DNA of 64,000 nucleotides from a bacterium (GCA_905221345.1 CAJNCW010000004.1:62001-126000), one strand, 5' to 3'. Numbered from the stretch's first letter, positions 34,947 through 44,615 are shown. The notes: generated by a model not told the origin, from the sequence alone. Program-made: numbers and translations.

Positions 34947-35393
34947 TTAGCTAAATTTTTCAAAACCATATCGATTATAAAATGCTTGAGCTTTTGTATT
35001 ATGCTCCCAAACACCTAGCCAAGCCCAGGAAAAACTATTTTTGGTAGCAAGTTCAAGAGCGAGTTCAAACAGTTGCTTACCTAGTCCAAATCCTTGAAAT
35101 TTTTGTAGCACATAGAGGCGTTGAATTTCAAAAGCGTTCTCTAATTCTCTCTCAGTTTGAGCATTTCCCCAGTTGACTTTGAGAAAACCAGCTATCTCCT
35201 CTTCATGCATAATGAAATAGGTTTCGGAGTCAGGATTTTCCAACTCAGTTGACAAAACTCTCAGACTATAAGCCTCTTCAAAGTATTCCTGTAACTGCTC
35301 TTCCGTATTATCATGAGCAAATGTTTCACGAAAGGTTTGTTTGGCAATTTTGGCCAACACCCCAACATCGGCCTTTTCTACTTTTCTAATCAT
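34947..35393 (-). CDS. GNAT family N-acetyltransferase
   Basis: 148 residues, single GNAT domain. The acetyl-CoA loop reads LQKFQGFGLGKQLFELAL (about 96-113), with a C-terminal WEHNTKAQAFYNRYGF motif. Its ATG overlaps the pheS stop (TAATG), so it is translationally coupled to pheS and sits inside the pheST operon. Substrate unknown; a link to aminoacyl-tRNA or amino-acid metabolism is only suggested by position. Confidence 0.9.
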   Translation of the reverse strand: MIRKVEKADVGVLAKIAKQTFRETFAHDNTEEQLQEYFEEAYSLRVLSTELENPDSETYFIMHEEEIAGFLKVNWGNAQTERELENAFEIQRLYVLQKFQGFGLGKQLFELALELATKNSFSWAWLGVWEHNTKAQAFYNRYGFEKFS

Positions 35394-36439
35394 TATTTAA
35401 ACTGTTCTGAGAAGCGGACATCGCCTTGGTAGAACCCACGGATATCATTGATTCCGTAACGAAGCATGGCTACGCGCTCTTGACCAAGACCAAAGGCAAA
35501 TCCAGAGTAAACAGTCGCATCGATTCCACTCATTTCAAGGACACGTGGGTGAACCATACCGGCACCCATAATTTCGATCCAACCTGTTTTCTTACATACG
35601 TTACAGCCTTCTCCACCACACTTGAAACAGGAAACATCCACCTCAACAGATGGCTCTGTGAATGGGAAATAAGATGGACGCAAACGAATTTGGCGCTCTT
35701 CACCAAACATCTTTTGAACAATCAATTGAAGCGTTCCTTGAAGGTCTGCCATAGAGATATTTTTCCCAACAACCAAGCCTTCGATTTGGTGGAATTGGTG
35801 ACTGTGGGTCGCATCGTCCGTATCACGACGGAACACACGCCCTGGTGAGATCATTTTCAAAGGACCTTTAGAGAAATCATGAGCATCCATTGCACGCGCC
35901 TGAACAGGAGACGTGTGAGTACGAAGCAAGATTTCTTCTGTGATGTAGAAAGTGTCCTGCATATCACGGGCTGGGTGATCTTTTGGAAGATTCATACGCT
36001 CAAAGTTGTAGTAGTCTTGCTCCACTTCAAAACCATCCACGACTTGGTAACCCATACCGATGAAGATATCTTCGATTTCTTCACTGGTTTGTGTCAAGAC
36101 GTGACGGTGACCAGTTGCAACTGGACGACCTGGAAGCGTCACATCAATACTCTCGCTAGCCAGTTGAGCTGCGACTTTCTTTTCTTCCAAGAGCTTAGCT
36201 GTTTCTTCAAAAGCAGCTGTCAAGACATCGCGCGCTTCATTAACGTGTTTTCCAATGATTGGACGCATCTCAGCAGAAACATCTTTCATCCCTTTGAGAA
36301 TCTCCGTAAGCGACCCTTTTTTACCAAGGACAGAGACACGCAAATCTTGCATCTCTTTTTCATTTTCAGCAGTAATCTGCTTCAAGCTAGCTAGCGTTTC
36401 TTCACGAAGCGCTTTTAATTGTTCTTCAATAGTTGACAT
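35393..36439 (-). CDS. pheS: Phenylalanyl-tRNA synthetase alpha subunit
   Basis: 348 residues starting [16 protein letters not shown] (ATG 36439, GGAGG upstream; an earlier in-frame start at 36457 is less likely). Coiled-coil N-terminus (about 1-85), then the class II catalytic core: motif 2 [21 protein letters not shown], motif 3 [17 protein letters not shown]. First gene after the T-box leader. Confidence 0.98.
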   Translation of the reverse strand: MSTIEEQLKALREETLASLKQITAENEKEMQDLRVSVLGKKGSLTEILKGMKDVSAEMRPIIGKHVNEARDVLTAAFEETAKLLEEKKVAAQLASESIDVTLPGRPVATGHRHVLTQTSEEIEDIFIGMGYQVVDGFEVEQDYYNFERMNLPKDHPARDMQDTFYITEEILLRTHTSPVQARAMDAHDFSKGPLKMISPGRVFRRDTDDATHSHQFHQIEGLVVGKNISMADLQGTLQLIVQKMFGEERQIRLRPSYFPFTEPSVEVDVSCFKCGGEGCNVCKKTGWIEIMGAGMVHPRVLEMSGIDATVYSGFAFGLGQERVAMLRYGINDIRGFYQGDVRFSEQFK

Positions 36440-36485
36440 AATTCCTCCATCAGTCACTTAACAGATAAAAAGAAAACCACATGCC

Positions 36486-36669
36486 AAAAACTCCACTCGG
36501 AGCGTTGACACGCGGTACCATCCGTTTTCATCTGACAAGTCAGACCTTCATTTCTAAATCCATGCGCAAGTGAATTCACCCAGCTTTCATATAGAGAGCT
36601 TGCAGTCACGGCTCTCCTCCCTGATATACTTCCCTTGAGTTACTAGTCTTGCGGATTCCTATTCAATTA
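36486..36669 (-). ncRNA. T-box leader of pheS
   Basis: The minus strand contains the T-box ACGGATGGTACCGCG (about 36511-36525), followed by the terminator CTCC-GAGT-GGAG and TTTTT (36486-36502). An upstream stem carries GAATTCACTTG with a TTC triplet as likely Phe specifier. Uncharged tRNA-Phe would favour the antiterminator and raise pheST expression. It fills most of the 312-bp gap upstream of pheS. Confidence 0.9.
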
Positions 36670-36675
36670 CTACTT

Positions 36676-36704
36676 AGTTTATCAGATTTTTAGTTAAAAA
36701 ACAA
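36676..36704 (-). promoter_or_regulatory. pheS operon promoter
   Basis: Minus strand TTGTTT (36699-36704), 17-bp spacer, extended -10 TGATAAACT with TAAACT at 36676-36681. Confidence 0.7.
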
Positions 36705-36751
36705 GTTAGATTAGACTAATTTCAGTATAAAAAGGAACAAGACACAATGCA

Positions 36752-37171
36752 TCACCTATTTGCAGGGTCTGTTTCATCTGCTTTCCTTTTCAATAAAAGA
36801 GTTGCTGCTTGATTAAAACCATCACACCAGTTATACCATTTTGCTTCATACTCATCTTGAGCTAGGATACGGTCTTTTAAATCAAAGACAGAGTAAATCT
36901 TTCTTTCCTCGCAAGCTTGCGCATAGAGATGATACAGTTCGTCGCCACCATCTCTATCCCACTCAGCAGAAATCGTATTCCTACCTGCCAATAAAGCCTG
37001 ATAAGCCCTGTGATGCCCATCTGTAATTAACAAGCAGTCTCCGAATGCAAGAACACTGATTGGAGCAACATTGATTATTTCTACCGACTGATAAAGTATC
37101 TGGATATCTTGTAACTTCTTTTCTGATAAGTATAGTTGAGTCGGATGGAGATCTGTTATATTGACTTTCAT
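36752..37171 (-). CDS. ParB/Srx-fold domain protein
   Basis: 139 residues. LLITDGHHRAYQALLAG (about 47-63) is the ParB/sulfiredoxin-type 'GHHR' motif found in stand-alone nuclease or nucleotide-binding ParB-like proteins. The C-terminal part (FDLKDRILAQDEYEAKWYNWCDGF) is helical and acidic. Monocistronic, no partition partner nearby. Biochemical function not known. Confidence 0.7.
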   Translation of the reverse strand: MKVNITDLHPTQLYLSEKKLQDIQILYQSVEIINVAPISVLAFGDCLLITDGHHRAYQALLAGRNTISAEWDRDGGDELYHLYAQACEERKIYSVFDLKDRILAQDEYEAKWYNWCDGFNQAATLLLKRKADETDPANR

Positions 37172-37198
37172 TTCTTTCTCCTCAAGGGAATTTGATAC

Positions 37199-37849
37199 TC
37201 ACTTCTGCTTACCTTTAAATCGCCATTGGAAGCGAAGCTTGTCATAAAAAGGAAATTCAATAAACAAGACTCCCAAACCTACACAGAAACTGGCAAGAAC
37301 GTCTGATGGATAGTGAACTCCCAGATAGACCCTTGACACCAGTACACTGACTAGGTAGAACCCAAGAACGATTTGTACGATTTTTCTCCAGACTGGATTT
37401 TTAATTCGTTGACTGAGAATGACAATCAAAGTACCTACCATCAGTGTCACTGCAAGAGAATGCCCACTTGGGAAGGAAAATCCCTTCTCCTCTACCAAGT
37501 GTAAAATAGCTGGCCGTGGGCGCTGGTAGATGTTTTTAAAGGTCACGATTAAAAGACCGGCTAAGGCTAGATTACCTGCCATGAAGTAGCTTTCTATCTT
37601 CCACTGCTTACGATAAAAGATAAAGGCTGCGATGGCAACCCAGGTGATGATTACTGGGATATCAATCAAATGCGTAAGGGCACGGAATAGAACTGTCAAA
37701 TAATCTGGCAAGTCCCCACGAAGGGCAGTCTGAAGAGGTTGATCAAAACCGACCAGCGTTTCAGGATAGAACTTAACCATATAGCCAAGAAGGACGAAAA
37801 GTAAAAGGGCAAAACTGCCCTTCATTAAAAATGTTTGTTTATCTCTCAT
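37199..37849 (-). CDS. PAP2-family membrane phosphatase
   Basis: 216 residues with six membrane segments and the three phosphatase motifs: KNIYQRPRP, FPSGHS, and SRVYLGVHYPSDV. Family members dephosphorylate undecaprenyl pyrophosphate, phosphatidylglycerol phosphate or similar lipids; which applies is not decidable here. It overlaps ribU by 11 nt and so is also under the FMN riboswitch, an unusual pairing. Confidence 0.9.
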   Translation of the reverse strand: MRDKQTFLMKGSFALLLFVLLGYMVKFYPETLVGFDQPLQTALRGDLPDYLTVLFRALTHLIDIPVIITWVAIAAFIFYRKQWKIESYFMAGNLALAGLLIVTFKNIYQRPRPAILHLVEEKGFSFPSGHSLAVTLMVGTLIVILSQRIKNPVWRKIVQIVLGFYLVSVLVSRVYLGVHYPSDVLASFCVGLGVLFIEFPFYDKLRFQWRFKGKQK

Positions 37850-38402
37850 AATGTTTTAAGGTTGGTTTCAAGAGGACGTATAACAACCAGAATGAAACGG
37901 CAAAGATTAAACCTTCAATCAGGTTAAAAGGTAAAACCATGGTCATCAAGTAGTTAGAAAGTCCTATAATTTCTCTAATATCAAAGTTGGCAAACTGCGC
38001 GTACAAAGGAACCGCATAAACATAGTTGAGAACCAACATCGCAGAAGTCAATCCAATAGTTCCCGCTAGAGATGCTAGTAGGAAACGAAGGGTGCTGCGT
38101 TCCTTTTTCCAAATCAAACCAAAAGCGATAACAAAAACTCCCAGAGCTACGACATTCATTGGCAAGCCAATGTAGGTATTCACTCCCTGGCTATTCAGAA
38201 GCAACTTCAAGAGCGATCGAAGCAAAAGAATCCCTAGAGCGGCAGGCAAATCCATCACCACCAAGCCCACAAGGACTGGCAAGATGCTAAACTCAATCTT
38301 GAGGAAGGTTGCCGCTGGCAAGAGCGGAAAGTCAAAGTACATCAGCACAAATGAAATGGCTGATAAAATCGCAATGGTCGAAAGTCGACGTGTGTTTGTC
38401 AT
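37839..38402 (-). CDS. ribU: Riboflavin ECF transporter S component
   Basis: 187 residues from the ATG at 38402 (GGAGG at spacing 8; an ATG at 38417 overlaps that site and is rejected). Six membrane spans; the first segments (LSAISFVLMYFDFPLLPAATFLKIEFS) are typical of RibU. It works with the shared EcfA/A'/T module encoded elsewhere. The FMN riboswitch upstream confirms the substrate. Confidence 0.93.
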   Translation of the reverse strand: MTNTRRLSTIAILSAISFVLMYFDFPLLPAATFLKIEFSILPVLVGLVVMDLPAALGILLLRSLLKLLLNSQGVNTYIGLPMNVVALGVFVIAFGLIWKKERSTLRFLLASLAGTIGLTSAMLVLNYVYAVPLYAQFANFDIREIIGLSNYLMTMVLPFNLIEGLIFAVSFWLLYVLLKPTLKHYER

Positions 38403-38557
38403 AACAGGTTCCTCCAATTTTCTATAAAATCAGAAGAAGTTGGAAAGGATCCCTCTATCTATTCTCACTTTTTATATCCCAAAAGTTCCCTCTCACTCTT
38501 TTGAGCAAGCGGTTACACTTCATCTATAAACTCATCAGAACAGACAAAGCCATTCTT

Positions 38558-38774
38558 TCGTCTTCTCCCATCCAGACTATACTGTCGGTTGTGGAATCGC
38601 ACCACATCAGCTTGCGCTCGCGGACTTCTTTAACTAAGATATTTTGGATTAATCTAGGCGTCGCAGTCGAAGATAATACTTGAGTATATCGAGACAAGAC
38701 AACGAAGAGTAAGCCAGAATAGCTAGTTAAAGTCACCGCCGGTCGGGAATCTCACCCAGCCCTGAAGACCCTTT
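38558..38774 (-). ncRNA. FMN riboswitch
   Basis: Conserved aptamer blocks are readable on the minus strand: GGGTGAGATTCCCGACCGGCGGT, CCGCGAGCG, GGTGCGATTCCACAACCGACAGT, and CTGGATGGGAGAAGA. One variable arm is greatly expanded: CTTTAACTA (38628-38636) and TAGTTAAAG (38724-38732) close a stem with about 87 nt between them. The downstream leader can form CTCAAAAG / CTTTTGGG as part of the expression platform. Together these occupy the 411-bp gap between ribU and trmL. Confidence 0.93.
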
Positions 38775-38775
38775 A

Positions 38776-38804
38776 ATCTTAACAAAAAACGCTTGCAAGT
38801 GCAA
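38776..38804 (-). promoter_or_regulatory. ribU promoter inside the trmL terminator
   Basis: TTGCAC (38799-38804), 17-bp spacer, TAAGAT (38776-38781) on the minus strand. The boxes overlap the trmL terminator stem, so the same bases serve both. Confidence 0.55.
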
Positions 38805-38806
38805 GC
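38784..38806 (-). terminator. trmL terminator
   Basis: Minus strand palindromic stem GCTTGCACTTGCAAGC followed by GTTTTTTGTT, 7 bases past the stop. Confidence 0.8.
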
Positions 38807-38813
38807 ATTTTGT

Positions 38814-39317
38814 TTATTTCAATTTATCCACTTCATAGGTGTGAACGAGTTCCAAACCTGCGAAATTTTGCTGACGAAGCGCCTCGTAGACAATCATGCA
38901 AACCGTATTGGAAACATTGAGGCTGCGAACATGTTCATCATTCATGGGAATACGGAGAGCTTTCTCAGGATGGTTTCGCATAAAGTCCTCAGGCAAGCCC
39001 TTGTCTTCACGTCCAAAGAGAAAATAATGGTCTTCGTCCGTCGATAAATTCGCCTCAGAATAGACCTTTTCTGCAAATTTGGAAATCAGATAGAGTTTAC
39101 CCTTCATCTGAGACATGAAATCTTCCAAACTGTCGTAAAAATAAATCTCAAGCTTATCCCAGTAATCCAAACCAGCCCGCTTCATCTTGCGGTCATCAAT
39201 AGGAAAGCCCATCGGTTTGATGATGTGGAGGGGAGAATTGGTGGCAGCGCAAGTACGCGCGATGTTGCCCGTATTTTGTGGAATCTGAGGCTCGAATAAT
39301 ACAATGTGATTTGTCAT
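38814..39317 (-). CDS. trmL: tRNA (cytidine/uridine-34 2'-O)-methyltransferase
   Basis: 167 residues starting [21 protein letters not shown] (ATG 39317 with AAGGAAG site; the frame runs further upstream without a site). SPOUT-class knot motifs: [10 protein letters not shown] and [17 protein letters not shown]. Methylates the wobble ribose of tRNA-Leu in homologues. Monocistronic, with a structured leader. Confidence 0.93.
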   Translation of the reverse strand: MTNHIVLFEPQIPQNTGNIARTCAATNSPLHIIKPMGFPIDDRKMKRAGLDYWDKLEIYFYDSLEDFMSQMKGKLYLISKFAEKVYSEANLSTDEDHYFLFGREDKGLPEDFMRNHPEKALRIPMNDEHVRSLNVSNTVCMIVYEALRQQNFAGLELVHTYEVDKLK

Positions 39318-39340
39318 AATTGGCTTCCTTTTATCATTGC

Positions 39341-39387
39341 AAAAAAATAGCCACACTGCCCGGAGTCAAGCTCAGCAAACAGCGTGG
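39341..39387 (-). promoter_or_regulatory. Attenuator-like hairpin in the trmL leader
   Basis: Minus strand CCACGCTG / CAGTGTGG (one G-U pair) followed by CTATTTTTTT, all inside the roughly 125-nt trmL leader. As drawn it is a complete intrinsic terminator between promoter and gene. An upstream segment (GGTAAGTTAACGATGCCTTAACC) could form a competing stem. No known riboswitch class recognised. Confidence 0.65.
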
Positions 39388-39448
39388 TTAAGGCATCGTT
39401 AACTTACCTCACAACAGGTTTGAAGTAAATCAGCGAAACTACTTTCTT

Positions 39449-39476
39449 AGTATAACACTTTCAGAATCAATGTCAA
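39449..39476 (-). promoter_or_regulatory. trmL promoter
   Basis: Minus strand TTGACA (39471-39476), 16-bp spacer, TATACT (39449-39454). The remaining 240 bp up to trkA contain a TATGAT -10-like box at about 39686 and nothing else I can support. Confidence 0.75.
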
Positions 39477-39719
39477 TAGAAACGACTTGATTTTTTTTAC
39501 TTTTTTTGATGATAATTTCATGCTTGCTCATTCTCTTTCTGAAAAGGGATATCAAAAGAGTAAAATTACTTCAAATCAGAAATATCTTTATAGAAGTTAA
39601 GCAAATGTATCTTCAGAAACTTGAAAAAGTCCTTTCTTCTCCCAAAAATCGGCTTGGCAGGTGCATTTTTTGCTAAAAAAGAGTATGATAGTTACATCAT
39701 GAAAAAGTAGGTTTTTTAT

Positions 39720-41069
39720 ATGAAAATTGTCCTTGTTGGTGGAGGGAAAGTCGGTTTCGCCCTCTGTCGTTCACTGGTTGCAGAAAACCATGACGTTGTC
39801 CTCATCGAACAAGATGAGGCTGTTCTCAATCACATTGTCAGTCGCTTTGATATCATAGGACTCCTTGGAAATGGTGCTGACTTTGCCATCTTGGAGCAAG
39901 CCGGCGTTCAAGAGTGTGATATCTTTATCGCTCTAACTGAATACGATGAAGTGAATATGATTTCAGCGGTACTTGCCAAAAAAATGGGCGCTAAAGAAAC
40001 CATCGTTCGGGTGCGAAATCCTGAATACTCTAATGCCTATTTTAAAGAGAAAAATATTCTTGGATTTTCACTTATCGTTAATCCAGAACTCCTAGCAGCG
40101 CGTGCGATCTCAAATACCATTGATTTCCCTAATGCCCTCTCTGTCGAACGATTTGCTGGAGGTCGGGTCAGTCTGATGGAGTTTATTATCAAAGATTCTA
40201 GCGGGCTCTGTCAAATGCCAATTTCAGACTTCCGTAAAAAATTTGGCAACATCATTGTCTGTGCTATGGAAAGAGACCATCAACTCATGATTCCAAGTGG
40301 TGATGTCACTATCCAGGACAAAGATCGGATTTTTGTTACGGGAAATCGTGTAGATATGATGCTTTTCCACAACTATTTCAAATCACGTGCAGTGAAAAGC
40401 TTGCTTATCGTTGGAGCTGGAAAAATTGCTTATTATCTACTTGGCATTTTGAAAGACAGTCGCATCGATACCAAGGTTATCGAGATCAATCCTGAAAGAG
40501 CTCGTTTCTTTAGTGAAAAATTCCCAAATCTCTATATCGTACAAGGAGATGGAACTGCTAAGGACATCTTACTGGAAGAAAGTGCTCCTAGCTATGATGC
40601 AGTCGCAACCTTAACTGGGGTTGATGAGGAGAACATCATCACCTCTATGTTCCTTGACCGTGTTGGTGTTCAAAAAAACATCACTAAAGTCAACCGAACT
40701 AGTCTTCTAGAAATTATCCATGCGCCTGATTTTTCAAGTATCATCACGCCGAAAATCATCGCAGTGGATACCATTATGCACTTTATCCGTGGTCGGGTAA
40801 ACGCCCAATACTCAGACCTTCAAGCCATGCACCATCTAGCAAATGGCCAAATTGAAACCCTGCAATTCCATATCAAGGAAGCCAATAAAATGACTGCCAA
40901 GCCCCTTTCACAGTTAAAATTGAAGAAAGGGGTGCTCATCGCAGCCATTATCCGAAAAGGAAAAACAATCTTCCCTACAGGAGAGGATATACTTGAGGTC
41001 GGAGACCAGTTACTGGTAACCACTCTGCTGCCAAACATCACCAAGATTTATGATTTGATTGAGAGGTAA
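39720..41069 (+). CDS. trkA: Trk potassium uptake regulator TrkA
   Basis: 449 residues made of two RCK_N/RCK_C pairs. NAD-binding loops are VGGGKVGFAL (5-14) and VGAGKIAYYLLG (about 229-240); RCK_C domains lie at about 140-215 and 365-448. It is the cytoplasmic gating subunit for the TrkH channel encoded 3 nt downstream. No c-di-AMP-type riboswitch is seen upstream. Confidence 0.95.
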   Translation: MKIVLVGGGKVGFALCRSLVAENHDVVLIEQDEAVLNHIVSRFDIIGLLGNGADFAILEQAGVQECDIFIALTEYDEVNMISAVLAKKMGAKETIVRVRNPEYSNAYFKEKNILGFSLIVNPELLAARAISNTIDFPNALSVERFAGGRVSLMEFIIKDSSGLCQMPISDFRKKFGNIIVCAMERDHQLMIPSGDVTIQDKDRIFVTGNRVDMMLFHNYFKSRAVKSLLIVGAGKIAYYLLGILKDSRIDTKVIEINPERARFFSEKFPNLYIVQGDGTAKDILLEESAPSYDAVATLTGVDEENIITSMFLDRVGVQKNITKVNRTSLLEIIHAPDFSSIITPKIIAVDTIMHFIRGRVNAQYSDLQAMHHLANGQIETLQFHIKEANKMTAKPLSQLKLKKGVLIAAIIRKGKTIFPTGEDILEVGDQLLVTTLLPNITKIYDLIER

Positions 41070-41072
41070 AAA

Positions 41073-42512
41073 ATGAATAAAAGTATGATTCGTTACCTCC
41101 TTTCAAAACTTCTCTTGATTGAGGCAGCTCTCCTTCTAGTACCTGTTGGTGTAGCAACCTATTACCAAGAATCCAGCAAAGTATTTATATCTCTCTTTAC
41201 GACGATTGGAATTTTAGTCCTTCTTGGTTGTCTTGGCGTTTTACGGAAACCGAAAAATCAACGGATCTATGCTAAGGAAGGGGTCTTAATTGTTGCCCTC
41301 TGTTGGATTCTATGGTCTTTCTTTGGTGGCCTCCCCTTTGTCTTTTCAGGACAAATCCCAAGCGTCATCGATGCCTTCTTTGAAATCAGTTCTGGTTTTA
41401 CGACTACAGGGGCAACTATCCTGAACGATGTTTCCGTTCTCACTCGTTCCCTCCTCTTCTGGCGAAGTTTCACCCACTTGATCGGAGGGATGGGGGTGCT
41501 CGTCTTTGCACTTGCCATTATGGACAATGCCAAAAATAGTCACTTAGAGGTGATGAAGGCTGAGGTCCCTGGACCTGTCTTTGGCAAGGTCGTATCCAAG
41601 CTAAAAAACACTGCCCAGATCCTCTATCTGCTTTATCTAGCTCTCTTCTCCCTTTTTGTTGTCATCTACTATCTAGCAGGCATGCCTCTCTATGATAGTT
41701 TTGTCATTGCTATGGGAACAGCGGGAACTGGGGGCTTCACCGTCTATAACGACGGAATTGCCCACTACGGTAGCTCACTCATCACCTATCTCGTCAGTAT
41801 CGGAGTTCTGGTTTTTGGGGTTAACTTTAATCTCTACTACTATCTCATGCTCCGTCGGATTAAGGCTTTCTTTGGAGATGAAGAACTGCGGGCTTATATG
41901 ATCATTGTCCTAGTTTCTACCGGCTTGATTACTCTTAATACGCTCCACCTCTACCAAGGTGTCTCTAAAAGTGTTGAAATGGCCTTCTTCCAGGTTTCCA
42001 ATATCATCACGACAACAGGTTTTGGTTACGGAGATATTACCAACTGGCCCCTCTTCTCCCAATTTATCCTCCTCTTCCTCATGGGAATCGGTGGATCAGC
42101 TGGCTCAACTGCAGGTGGTCTTAAGGTGATTAGAGGACTCATCCTCTCAAAAATCGCAAAAAATCAGATTTTGTCCATCTTATCCCCTCATCGTGTCTTG
42201 ACTCTACATGTCAACAAAACTGTGATTGACAAGGATACCCAACACAAGATTCTTAAATATTTTGCCATCTACGTGATGATTATACTCTCTCTCATCTTTA
42301 TCGTCAGTCTTGATAGCAATGATTTTCTAGTCGTGACCAGTGCGGTCTTCAGCTGTTTTAACAATATCGGACCTATTCTAGGTACAACCTCGAGTTTTGC
42401 CATCTTTAGTCCCATCTCTAAAATCCTCCTCTCCTTTGCAATGATTGCAGGTCGCTTAGAGATTTACCCAATTTTGCTGCTCTTTATGAAACGAACTTGG
42501 TCTAAACGTTAA
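41073..42512 (+). CDS. trkH: Trk/Ktr potassium channel subunit TrkH
   Basis: 479 residues, polytopic. Four P-loop selectivity segments are visible, including SSGFTTTGATI, GTAGTGGFTVYNDG, ITTTGFGYGDI and a degenerate fourth (NNIGPILGTTS). Glycine-rich GIGGSAGSTAGGLKV is the conserved pore-gate region. Forms a K+ uptake system with TrkA; start at 41073 follows the trkA stop closely. Confidence 0.95.
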   Translation: MNKSMIRYLLSKLLLIEAALLLVPVGVATYYQESSKVFISLFTTIGILVLLGCLGVLRKPKNQRIYAKEGVLIVALCWILWSFFGGLPFVFSGQIPSVIDAFFEISSGFTTTGATILNDVSVLTRSLLFWRSFTHLIGGMGVLVFALAIMDNAKNSHLEVMKAEVPGPVFGKVVSKLKNTAQILYLLYLALFSLFVVIYYLAGMPLYDSFVIAMGTAGTGGFTVYNDGIAHYGSSLITYLVSIGVLVFGVNFNLYYYLMLRRIKAFFGDEELRAYMIIVLVSTGLITLNTLHLYQGVSKSVEMAFFQVSNIITTTGFGYGDITNWPLFSQFILLFLMGIGGSAGSTAGGLKVIRGLILSKIAKNQILSILSPHRVLTLHVNKTVIDKDTQHKILKYFAIYVMIILSLIFIVSLDSNDFLVVTSAVFSCFNNIGPILGTTSSFAIFSPISKILLSFAMIAGRLEIYPILLLFMKRTWSKR

Positions 42513-42521
42513 TTATAATAC

Positions 42522-42557
42522 AAATCCCCTTTTACAAGCTCGTAAAAGGGGATTTTT
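42522..42557 (+). terminator. trkH terminator
   Basis: AAATCCCCTTTTA / TAAAAGGGGATTT followed by TTCT; about 10 bases past the stop and also able to work on the other strand. Confidence 0.88.
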
Positions 42558-42561
42558 CTAT

Positions 42562-42590
42562 TAAAAATGAGAAGACCTTTCGGTCCTCTC
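42562..42590 (-). terminator. ami operon terminator
   Basis: Minus strand GAGAGGACC-GAAA-GGTCTTCTC followed by ATTTTTAA, about 10 bases past the amiF stop. Confidence 0.88.
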
Positions 42591-42599
42591 CTAATCGGT

Positions 42600-43529
42600 T
42601 TATTTTTTAAGTGCTTCTTTGTATCGAGCAACTTCCGCTTGGTTAGCCCAAACATAGTGACCTGGACGAATTTCTACCATAGATGGCTTGTCTGTCTCAT
42701 AGTCATGTTGGTCAGGATCGTACACTTTCAAGACCTTCTTGCGTTCCAAGATTGGATCTGGAATCGGTACAGCAGATAGAAGTGCTTGAGTGTATGGGTG
42801 GACAGGATTGTTAAACAACTCCTCTGTCTCCGCCACCTCGACGATAACTCCCTTATAGATAACCGCGATACGATCTGAGATAAAGCGAACAACTGACAAG
42901 TCATGCGCGATAAAGAGATAGGTCAAGCCCAACTCTTTTTGGAACTTCTTGAGCAAGTTCAAGACTTGCGCACGCACTGATACGTCCAAGGCTGAAATTG
43001 GCTCATCCGCAATAACGAAATCAGGTTCCATCACAAGGGCGCGAGCAATCCCGATACGTTGACGTTGACCACCAGAAAACTCGTGTGGATAACGGGTCAA
43101 GTGTTCTTTCAAAAGTCCAACTTCATGAATCATCTTTTGAACTTTTTCTTTTCGATCTTCTTCATCTTTGAACAAATGGTAGTTGTAAAGACCTTCAGAG
43201 ATGATATAGTCAACTGTTGCACGCTCATTCAAACTAGCTGCAGGATCCTGGAAAATCATCTGGATACGACGAATCAAGTCTGATGATTCCTTATGAGATT
43301 TTTTCCCATTGATCTTCTGACCATCAAAGATGATTTCACCTTTACTGGTATTATTCAGACCTATAATAGCACGACCAATCGTTGTTTTCCCACTACCAGA
43401 CTCACCAACAAGAGAGAAAGTTTCTCCCTTGTTGATAAAGAAGTTGGCGTTTTTAACCGCCACAAACTTCTTACTTCCTTCACCGAAGGAAATTTCTAAA
43501 TCTTTAATTTCTACTAATTTTTCAGACAT
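42600..43529 (-). CDS. amiF: Oligopeptide ABC transporter ATPase AmiF
   Basis: 309 residues. Walker [10 protein letters not shown], signature [15 protein letters not shown], Walker [13 protein letters not shown], and a C-terminal oligo/dipeptide extension. One of the two ATPases of the Ami permease, which imports nutrient and signalling peptides. Last gene of amiACDEF, 10 nt after amiE. Confidence 0.97.
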   Translation of the reverse strand: MSEKLVEIKDLEISFGEGSKKFVAVKNANFFINKGETFSLVGESGSGKTTIGRAIIGLNNTSKGEIIFDGQKINGKKSHKESSDLIRRIQMIFQDPAASLNERATVDYIISEGLYNYHLFKDEEDRKEKVQKMIHEVGLLKEHLTRYPHEFSGGQRQRIGIARALVMEPDFVIADEPISALDVSVRAQVLNLLKKFQKELGLTYLFIAHDLSVVRFISDRIAVIYKGVIVEVAETEELFNNPVHPYTQALLSAVPIPDPILERKKVLKVYDPDQHDYETDKPSMVEIRPGHYVWANQAEVARYKEALKK

Positions 43530-43539
43530 TTCCTTCCTC

Positions 43540-44607
43540 CTAGTCTTCTAGATGAGCAAAGCCCATTTTATCACGAATCTTGTCATGCAAATCTGCAATG
43601 ACTCCAGGTTTTTCAACTTTAGGAGCATTCTCATGGAGCAACCAAGTCTTAGCCCAGTGAGTATCAGTGACTGAAAACTTAGGTGCCTTCTCTTCAAAGT
43701 CAATTTGCATCGCATAATCTGAACGAAGGGCAAAGGCATCACCTTTCAACTCAGTATAAAGAGACGGTGGTGTTCCTGGGATAGAATACAATTCCCCTTT
43801 ATCATCAGCAAGTTGAGGTAAGCTAGACAAGAGACTCCAAGTATATGGATGACGTGGATCGTAGAAGACTTCCTCAACGGTTCCGTATTCTACAATTTCC
43901 CCAGCATACATAACCGCTACCTTATCCGCAATACTTGCTACCACACCAAGGTCATGGGTGATAAAGATAATGGTAAAGTGGTACTCATTTTGCAAGGCTT
44001 TAAGCAAATCAATGATTTGCGCTTGAATAGTCACATCAAGGGCCGTTGTTGGCTCGTCACAGATCAAGATATCTGGACGACAGGCAAGGGCAATCGCAAT
44101 AACGATACGTTGGCGCATCCCTCCAGAATATTGGAAAGGATACTCGTCAAAACGTTTTTCAGCGTCTGGAATTCCGACCTTGTTCATATAGTCGATTGCC
44201 ATCTCTTTGGCTTCCTTAGCTGTTTTCCCTTGGTGTTTAACGATAACTTCTGTGATTTGGCTACCGATTGTGTTAATTGGGTCCAAGCTTGTCATTGGAT
44301 CTTGGAAGATGGTCGCAATTTTAGCACCACGAATCTTTTCCCATTCCTTATTAGAAGTCAAGGCTGTCAAGTCTTGCCCACGATAGTCAATGCTTCCTTG
44401 GGCAATACGTCCATTGTCTTCTAACATCCCTGTAAAGGTTTTTGTTAAAACAGATTTACCAGAACCAGACTCACCTACCAAGGCAAGAACTTCTCCTTCA
44501 ATCAGATCCATAGAAACTCCTCGGATAGCCGTCAGAACTTTGTCACGAACGTCAAATTCCACGACAATATCGCGAGCAGTCAAAATTACATTATTTTCTT
44601 TTGTCAT
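43540..44607 (-). CDS. amiE: Oligopeptide ABC transporter ATPase AmiE
   Basis: 355 residues. Walker [10 protein letters not shown], signature [15 protein letters not shown], Walker [13 protein letters not shown]. The C-terminal oligopeptide/dipeptide transporter motif ([13 protein letters not shown]) is present. Pairs with AmiF; 8-nt gap after amiD. Confidence 0.97.
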   Translation of the reverse strand: MTKENNVILTARDIVVEFDVRDKVLTAIRGVSMDLIEGEVLALVGESGSGKSVLTKTFTGMLEDNGRIAQGSIDYRGQDLTALTSNKEWEKIRGAKIATIFQDPMTSLDPINTIGSQITEVIVKHQGKTAKEAKEMAIDYMNKVGIPDAEKRFDEYPFQYSGGMRQRIVIAIALACRPDILICDEPTTALDVTIQAQIIDLLKALQNEYHFTIIFITHDLGVVASIADKVAVMYAGEIVEYGTVEEVFYDPRHPYTWSLLSSLPQLADDKGELYSIPGTPPSLYTELKGDAFALRSDYAMQIDFEEKAPKFSVTDTHWAKTWLLHENAPKVEKPGVIADLHDKIRDKMGFAHLED

Positions 44608-44615
44608 GTCTACTC

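Noticed and set aside
38637..38723. BOX or RUP repeat within the FMN riboswitch arm
   Set aside because: Some words look repeat-like, but I could not match the segment to a consensus I remember well, so no name is given.
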